A stretch of 64,000 nucleotides of DNA, taken from the NCBI GenBank assembly GCA_030340625.1, contig JAOPHQ010000602.1, positions 117,545 through 181,544 of the forward strand, read 5' to 3'. This document shows positions 58,463 through 64,000 of this stretch, one piece after another. Under the pieces are notes generated by a model. That model worked only from the letters and a program-made list of their open reading frames with translations, searched no databases and was not told the DNA's origin. The position numbers and the translations under genes were made by a program. Numbering within the stretch: position 1 is the first letter of the stretch; the number at the start of each line of letters is the position of its first letter. This stretch comes from Merluccius polli (Eukaryota; Chordata; Actinopteri; Gadiformes; Merlucciidae).

Positions 58463-61190
58463 CCGAAGATTGTTCAGTGCCATCCGCTTCGTTTGATAAT
58501 TCTGCTGGCGTCCATCCACCGTGGTGGCGATGACGCCGTCTCAGACCTGGGGGGGTGGGTGGGTGTGGGTGGGAGGGGAGAGGAGAGGAGAGGAGAGGAT
58601 GGGATGGGAGGGATATTTTCTGTTTTTACACATGGCAGACACTGATGTAAGTCCCTGTGTGAGCCCATGCACTTTGAGGTTTTTTTTTTTTTTTTAATGG
58701 AGTAACTCCATGTTTTTCTTTGTGTTGAAACCATGTTCAAAATGTGGGCACTTTGAGGGGCCTAAAAAGAGGCAAGAGAAAAATATGTTTACTATTTTCA
58801 TGTAGCGACACAGGTTCATATTATAATTTAAGATGTTTTGGGGGAGGGGGGGGGGGGGGGGGGGGGAATGAAAACATGACCTAAATAAGAAACGTTTAAA
58901 ACACATGGCTTTTACTTTGAATGTCGATCTGATTTGAATTTGTCTATTTTTCTATACCTGATGTATTTCTCTACAACCATTTTGTTCTACACATGTGCCC
59001 ATCATTACAAATGACTGCAAGAAGAGAATGAATTTGTATGATCATATTTCATCGTAGGATTTTACCAATGGAAACCAAAGCCGAAGGAGCTTTCGTCTTT
59101 ACAGAAAGGGTTTTTCCACGTGTGAGTTGTGTATGGGTGGCGTGTCAAAGCGGTCCGTTGAAGAAGGCTCCATGACTGGGTGGACGTCCTCCGGATACAC
59201 AGTCTACTATAGTAAGCATGCTTGTTTTTCATTTGAGTGTGGAACATGTGGCTCCTCGATGCCTCATTAAATGACGCATTAGTGTCAGGAACCTTTTTTT
59301 TTTTTTTTTTTAACGCAAACAAATTTCTATTTTACTTGGTAACTCAGGATTGTTTTCTTACAGTTATTATTATGCCAAAACTTTTATTTGCACATGGATA
59401 CATTTCTGTATAATCATTTTGGCCTTTTACGACGCATTATGTGAGCTGGCTTCGGGAGGAGACAGATGTGGCCAGCTGTGTGTCGGCTGGCTCTGAGCGG
59501 CCCCCGAGTCCGGGCCAAACTACGGCCCCCGGAGAGGGGATACCGGAGTATCCTGTCAGGGAAACTCAAAGTACACCAAGCGTCAATGTCAACGCTTCTC
59601 CGAGTTCATGCCGGTCCCTGGATGTTTATGGGCTCTCTACCCCCCCCCATGTAGTTTCTCCTCCATTCGTTTCTTTATTCCTCTATCTTGACCTGCAGCC
59701 GTGTAGCCTACGCAGGGTCTAACCAGCTGATTAACGTTGCACTCCGGCTATAAGTAGCATTTAAAAAGCAACAAAAAAGGAGGCATCGCGGTCTGACTCC
59801 AGTGAGGTATTAATGAGGGATCCTTTAAGGACCCTTATCTAATCAAATTTTTGTTCCCCGTCGCTCTCTATAAGTGATTTAAAAGCAGGGGGAGCTAGAC
59901 AAAGCTCTTCAAACCATTAGAGGACCATCACCGCTTAGGAAAGGCTCATAAAAAAGTGTTTTATAGAGCTATTGACCAGACGTGTGAAGGTTGTTCAATT
60001 TTTTCCTTTGGCGCCTGTGAATACACAACGAAGGCAGTTTGGAGAGGAATTATGTCAATGGGTGGAAAAAATGACGTCTTATAAAACGTTTTATATATAT
60101 ATATTGCTCACAGGAGTTTGAAAATGCAAATTGAGACGACGATTCGAGCACAATTAGGGCAACATTCACTAATTATGAATTTACCCCCCCCCACACACAC
60201 ACACACACACACACACAAGTTGACTCGAGCCAATCATGGCCTAACATCGACGTTATTCATGAATTCATAATTATCAACGATAATTTGTATCTCGTTGACT
60301 CAAGCCCATCAATGAACAACAACATCCATGTTATTACCAACATCCATGTCATTCATGACCACAGTAGAAAGAGGCGGGAACTAGGGGTGCTAGGGGGGGC
60401 TAAACCACATGGCGCACAGGGGAGAGAGGGGGAGAGGGGGGAGGGGGACAGGAAAAGACCGCCCCCCCCCTACATTTATCTCTAAAGCTCGGGTGGCTCG
60501 TGTCTGCGGCACAGACATGCTTGAAGCCAACCACAGTCACCTGTGAAATGAGAATCTGTGGCGAGTGGATGGGGATGAATGCTCCACCTAAGCCACCCCG
60601 CTGGAGCGTCCCCTCGGAGGGGGAGGGGGGGAGAGAGGCCAGGGCCGCTGTTGACGGAGAGGTGGGTGGTGGTGGTGGTGGTGGTGGTGGTGGTGATGGT
60701 GGGGGGGGGGAGGGGGGGGTGTCCAGCCGTCCGACTTAAAGCCAACAAAAAAATAAAATAAAAAAGCCCAGCCGCCGCAGCAGCAGCACTCTGTCCACTG
60801 TTCTCTGCCAGCTCAATAAACTACAAAAGCGGGAGGCTAAGCTTACAATATGGAGGGAGTTAGCCAGTATTATACACTATATCATATCCCTTATCTGCTC
60901 GGCTTTGCATATATCAATCAATAAGTGTTGGGGCTTCGATGATGTGTTGCCTTTGGACTCTCGGTGTCGATGGAGAGGAAGGATGGTTTAGGGGGAGATG
61001 GGGGGGGGGGGGGGGGGGGGAGAGATGGGGGAGAGATGGGGGAGAGGGGGGAGAAGTGGAAGAGCAACTGTTCCGTTGTTACTGACGTGTCCTCACGAAA
61101 ACAAACAGGACTCTCTTTATTATGAAGAATGGATGCAAGAATGCCCTTTTGAGTTTTGTATCATTGCACTTTTAATGGTGATATTTTTGC

Positions 61191-61324
61191 AATAAAATAC
61201 GAGACACCGAGCTCTTTGGAAGTAGGCCTATATCAGATACAAAATCTCCAAAAACAGAATTAGCAACAACTGTTTTTCATGATTTGTTTTTTATTAGAAG
61301 TAATGAATTGTTGTTTGAAATAAA
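61191..61324 (+). terminator. Candidate gpc6 poly(A) signals
   Basis: AATAAA occurs on the + strand at 61191-61196 and 61319-61324, about 3 kb after the gpc6 stop and before the convergent dct end. Another AATAAA is at 60815-60820. A long 3' UTR would be needed to reach these, so the true end is uncertain. Confidence 0.25.
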
Positions 61325-61556
61325 ATATTAATTGCATAAAAGTGCTTGGGGTTTGAAACATAATTTCTTAACTAGAGTTTCTAAAATGCAATTGTGTTGA
61401 TTACAATTGTGCCATGTCACTTTTTCTTTTGAATTCACATTGATTGACAACTGAAATTGCTAGCTGAAGTGTTGTAAAAATAATTTGAAAGACTGTAATG
61501 ACAAAATCCATAGCCAGTAGGTAGAAATATAAAATTACTATTAAGATTCCAGAATA

Positions 61557-61592
61557 TTTATTTCTCATTTCAACTTCTCAATGCCGTTTATT
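61557..61592 (-). terminator. Candidate dct poly(A) signals
   Basis: Two AATAAA hexamers lie on the - strand at 61592-61587 and 61562-61557, about 150-190 bases past the dct stop. They are well placed to end the dct message with a short 3' UTR. Cleavage is not demonstrated. Confidence 0.45.
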
Positions 61593-61743
61593 ATTTACAG
61601 CGTTCATAACGTCACATGTTCAACGTTTACTAATCTGTGGGCCGTCCAGTTTCCAGATCAGAGAATCAATTCCTTCATGTAGGTCGTGCAAAGTAGGACA
61701 CAAAAACTTTTTTTAATATGTATATATATATAGACACAGAGGT

Positions 61744-61919
61744 CTAAGCTTCTTCCGTGTACCTTCTGTTACTGAAATCGGCTTTGATGAGGGGTTCGAA
61801 GCCCCTGCTTCTCCGCTGGCGAACGTAGAGGATGAAGAGAACCAGGAGGACCAGGAGGCCGATAAACACACCGCCGAGGGTGGAGCCCAGCACCACCACG
61901 TTGGCCCCGCCCTCCTCGA
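61744..61919 (-). CDS. dct: dct exon 8: transmembrane segment, cytosolic tail, stop
   Basis: The last exon has acceptor TGGGCGCAG| and ends at the TAG stop at 61746-61744. It encodes EEGGANVVVLGS, a hydrophobic membrane span (about LGGVFIGLLVLLVLFILYV), a basic stop-transfer RQRRSRG, and the tail FEPLIKADFSNRRYTEEA. EPLI resembles the melanosomal sorting motif of the family, and RYTEEA matches the mammalian DCT C-terminus. The split Val codon (G|TC) joins exon 7 in frame. Confidence 0.92.
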
Positions 61920-64000
61920 CTGCGCCCAACGAGAGGGAAGGACACCGTCAATACAAACCACTCTTTGAAGGGCCCCTATTTTGCCATCATGCGTGAGTGT
62001 GATCAGCCATTACAGGCCATTTTTAAAAAATGGTCATGTGACTACCCTCTCGTGACATCACATGTGGGGGTGTCCACAAAGATGTAGGATGGACAGAGCA
62101 GCCTACTAGTTGGTACAGTCCACTGGGTGGACTGGTAGACTGATCTAATCATCAAACATCTGTCACTAGAGGGTGACATCACAACTTTGAAACGGCTCAT
62201 AATGGCTAACCACACTCACACCTTGTCGTGAAATAGGGGCCCTTTAAGAAAACGCAAGATTCATGTCAGTTGGTTGAGCCATGTCAATCACCAAAACCTA
62301 AAACTAGAGCCCGAATAGCGCGTATTTCTCACCGTCGAGGTCGATGGCGTAGGAGTACCCCAGCTGCTCGGCGGAGACGTAGATCTCGTCGTTGGTGACG
62401 GGGGGGAAGAAGGGCACCATGTTGAAGTCCCGGTTGTGTCCGATGGGAGCCATCTCGTCCGGGAAGCTGGCGTTGGACGGGACGAACCTCTTCATCCACT
62501 CGTCAAAGATGGCATCGGTGAAGGTGTGGAGCACCTGCCGCACGACGCAAACCAGGGGGGGGAAAGATTACAACAACAACAACAACAACAACAAACAGAA
62601 CCAGCACGTTCAGTTTCTGAATGGGGTTTCATCCGAACCGCCCATTCAGAATAGATGCCATGCGGACGGAGTGGAGGTTGCTGACCAGGAAGATGGGGTC
62701 GTTGGCGGCGGAGTGAGACAAGGCGCTGGTTCCGTTGAGGAAGGAGTGGACCAGGTTGTGCAGGTTGTTCACCGACTCGTCCAGCTCTCCGTCGGGCTTC
62801 TCGTATCCCTCCAGTGCGTTCCTGAGACAGGTCAAACATCAGAGCGAAACCCTTTCGATGACACGGTTCTTTTCACCGTTCCCCGGTCATTTAAAAATCA
62901 TCGGCATCTCATTAAAGCGGTGTGTGTGTGTGTGTGTGTGTCTGTATGTGTGTGTATGATGACGAGCAGGTGAGTAAAGTGATTAAGTGTGTGTTTGAGT
63001 GTGTGAAATGCCGAAGGGCCGAGAAATTCAAATGTCATCCGCTCTAATCCCCGGTGATGCGAGGCGTTCGTCAAACTGAATGGATCGCCGGAGGAGGAGG
63101 CGAAAAGGGATGATCATCAAGGACATTACTGACGCCTGTGTGCGCTACTCAACGTCGGTGACCTGTCATACTGATGATAATGATGATGATGATGGTGATG
63201 ATGATGGTGATGGTGATGACGACGACGGACAACTCATTATCTATGTCTGTGAGGTGCGAGCAGGGCAGGCCCTACCTGAAGCTGAAGGAGGAGTTGGTGA
63301 AGAAGGGGGGGCTGTCGAACTCCCGCAGGTTCAGGCAGCTGCGGACGTCGTTCATGGTGGGCAGGGTGGTGTTGGGCCGGTCCATCATGCCGCGGCGGAT
63401 CACGCCCCTCGTCGGAGCCGTTGCACAGGGTCACCAGGCGGTTGTAGTCGTCCAAGCTAGAGGCGTCGAGGGAAAAGAGAGGGAAAGGTTTACCTCCCCC
63501 CCAGACGTTTGCGTTCTTCTGTCTGTTCCTTCCTTCATCCAGTCACGCCTTCGTTTGTTTCGTCCCTTCGTTTCTTCATTTGTTTGTACTTGCTTCATTC
63601 TTCCACTTCTATCTTTCACTTCAATCTTTCACTTCAGTCTTTCACTTCAGTCTTTCACTTCAATCTTTCACTTCAATCTTTTACTTCATTCTTCCACTTT
63701 TGCACTATTTTTCAGTCCTTCACTCTTTCAGTCGTTCATTCGTTCACTCCATCACCCTGTCAGCGCTTTGTTATTCGTTCACGCCATTATTTCATCCCTC
63801 CAGTCCTTCACACCAATCATTCATTCATTCACTCCTTCACTCTTCCTTTCATCCCTTCATTCTTTCATCCCTTCATTTGTTTCCACTCTCTCACTTCCCT
63901 CCCTCTTTCATCCTTTCATTCATCTACTCCTTCCCTCCTTCGCCCCCCCCCCCCCCCCTCCCTTAGAGCCAGACCTGTTGCACACCACCGCCCAGTTGGC
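61744..64000 (-). CDS. dct: Dopachrome tautomerase gene (TYRP2), 3' part: end of exon 4 to exon 8
   Basis: On the - strand, five exons join: 64000-63975 (partial), 63456-63276, 62821-62686, 62534-62333 and 61919-61744. Dct is a melanosomal type I membrane protein of the tyrosinase family that converts dopachrome to DHICA in eumelanin synthesis. The second metal-binding half (LHNLVHSF, HSAANDPIF, LHTFTDAIFDEW), PIGHNR, NMVPFFPPVTN, LGYSYAIDL and the C-terminal RRYTEEA end identify it. One G too many in exon 5 breaks the frame. All introns have GT/AG ends and every other join is in frame. The gene converges on gpc6, as in mammals. The 5' half lies beyond the right edge. Confidence 0.93.
62333..62534 (-). 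CDS. dct: dct exon 7
   Basis: This 202-base exon has acceptor GTGCGGCAG| and donor GACG|GTGAGA. It encodes VLHTFTDAIFDEWMKRFVP, PIGHNRDFNMVPFFPPVTN and AEQLGYSYAIDLD. The His of LHTFTDA is the third ligand of the second metal site. FFPPVTN is a tyrosinase-family signature. The exon ends just before the transmembrane exon. Confidence 0.92.
62686..62821 (-). CDS. dct: dct exon 6 (second metal site)
   Basis: This 136-base exon starts with the last base of a split Arg codon and ends in phase 0. It encodes NALEGYEKPDGELDESVNN, LHNLVHSFLNGTSALSH and SAANDPIFL. The two histidines of LHNLVH are metal ligands of the second (CuB-type) site in the tyrosinase family, occupied by zinc in DCT. NGT is a potential N-glycosylation site. 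The donor is CTG|GTCAGC, a weak GT donor. It is chosen because joining there gives DPIFLVLHTFTDA, as in other Dct proteins. Confidence 0.9.
63177..63229. repeat. GAT repeat in dct intron 5
   Basis: GATGAT units with GGT and GAC variants. Confidence 0.93.
63276..63456 (-). CDS. dct: dct exon 5, with a +1 frameshift
   Basis: The acceptor is GCCTCTAG| and the donor TTCAG|GTAGGG. The exon encodes LDDYNRLVTLCNGSDEG, and in a second frame VIRRGMMDRPNTTLPTMNDV to FDSPPFFTNSSFSF. The two halves are each clearly Dct-like but are one base apart. The exon is 181 bases where 180 would be in frame. The extra base lies in the run of four C on the + strand at 63405-63408 (GGGG on the coding strand). Splice sites and the rest of the gene are intact, so an assembly error or a rare allele is more likely than an old pseudogene. 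Confidence 0.88.
63606..63697. repeat. 13-bp pyrimidine-rich tandem repeat in dct intron 4
   Basis: The unit CTTCAATCTTTCA is repeated about seven times with A/G and single-base variants. Confidence 0.9.
63975..64000 (-). CDS. dct: dct exon 4, 3' end (cut by window edge)
   Basis: The last 26 bases of the window, read on the - strand, encode ANWAVVCN plus AG, followed by donor GTCTGG. The family has a similar FSxWxxVCDS stretch here. The split Ser codon (AG|C) joins in frame to LDDYN of the next exon. The piece is short, so the call rests mainly on the in-frame join and gene order. Confidence 0.75.

Larger units (their letters stand above)
58227..61743. other. gpc6 3' UTR and gpc6-dct convergent intergenic region
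   Basis: No further exon was found. G runs of 17-33 bases follow the stop (58245-58277, 58352-58368, 58842-58866), with polyC/CA at 58425-58462 and 60186-60218, GTG repeats at 60661-60690 and a G run at 61001-61020. The stretches 59780-60020 and 60800-60980 look unique, AT-rich and repeat-free, as conserved non-coding DNA often does. Where the gpc6 message ends is not clear. Confidence 0.6.
61920..63974 (-). other. dct: dct introns 4-7
   Basis: Four short introns lie between the dct exons: 63974-63457 (518 bases), 63275-62822 (454), 62685-62535 (151) and 62332-61920 (413). They hold a 13-bp pyrimidine-rich tandem repeat (63606-63697), a polyC (63943-63957), a GAT array (63177-63229), a TG tract (62918-62951) and a CAA tract (62570-62594). 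All ends are GT/AG on the - strand. Confidence 0.85.

Noticed and set aside
61713..61961. Alternative - strand reading frames over dct exon 8
   Set aside because: Out of frame with the dct protein. Only the frame ending RYTEEA fits the family.
63080..63460. Asp-rich + strand reading frame
   Set aside because: GAT repeat plus antisense of dct exon 5.

Overview
This is eukaryotic DNA, almost certainly from a teleost fish, probably a percomorph. There are no bacterial-style genes. The coding content is short exons with GT/AG boundaries that join in frame. The rest is intron and intergenic DNA full of microsatellites, a tRNA-derived SINE, a Tc1/mariner relic and several fold-back DNA elements of the kind common in fish.

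Two genes are present, pointing tail to tail. On the + strand is most of a glypican gene. Seven exons (5523-5914, 12860-13025, 32446-32576, 33358-33504, 53359-53495, 54856-55031, 58006-58226) join into one reading frame. It runs from the helical cysteine-rich core to the heparan-sulphate attachment site and the GPI-anchor signal. Residue choices fit glypican-6 better than glypican-4. The first two exons must lie upstream of the window. On the - strand at the right edge is the 3' half of dopachrome tautomerase (dct, TYRP2): the end of exon 4 and all of exons 5-8, to the stop at 61744. The GPC6-DCT convergent order matches mammals, so synteny supports both names.

Layout: 1-5522 glypican intron 2; 5915-12859 intron 3, with a 1.1 kb near-perfect fold-back element at 9988-11094; 13026-32445 intron 4 (19.4 kb); 32577-33357 intron 5; 33505-53358 intron 6 (19.9 kb) with a large CA-rich satellite and a small GC-rich island near 48.5 kb; 53496-54855 intron 7; 55032-58005 intron 8, which is mostly a stack of nested transposons; 58227-61743 gpc6 3' UTR and intergenic; 61744-64000 dct.

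The points most worth a second look are four. First, the nested transposon stack in intron 8, whose insertion order and target-site duplications can be read from an interrupted helicase reading frame. Second, the 1.1 kb hairpin element with an 8-bp target-site duplication. Third, a one-base frameshift in dct exon 5. Fourth, an apparently unnamed dispersed repeat present twice, one copy carrying a 36-bp tandem array. I see no evidence for a new multi-gene system. Everything else is ordinary, very repeat-rich fish intron. Names of repeat families come from memory of typical fish repeats and could not be checked against a library.
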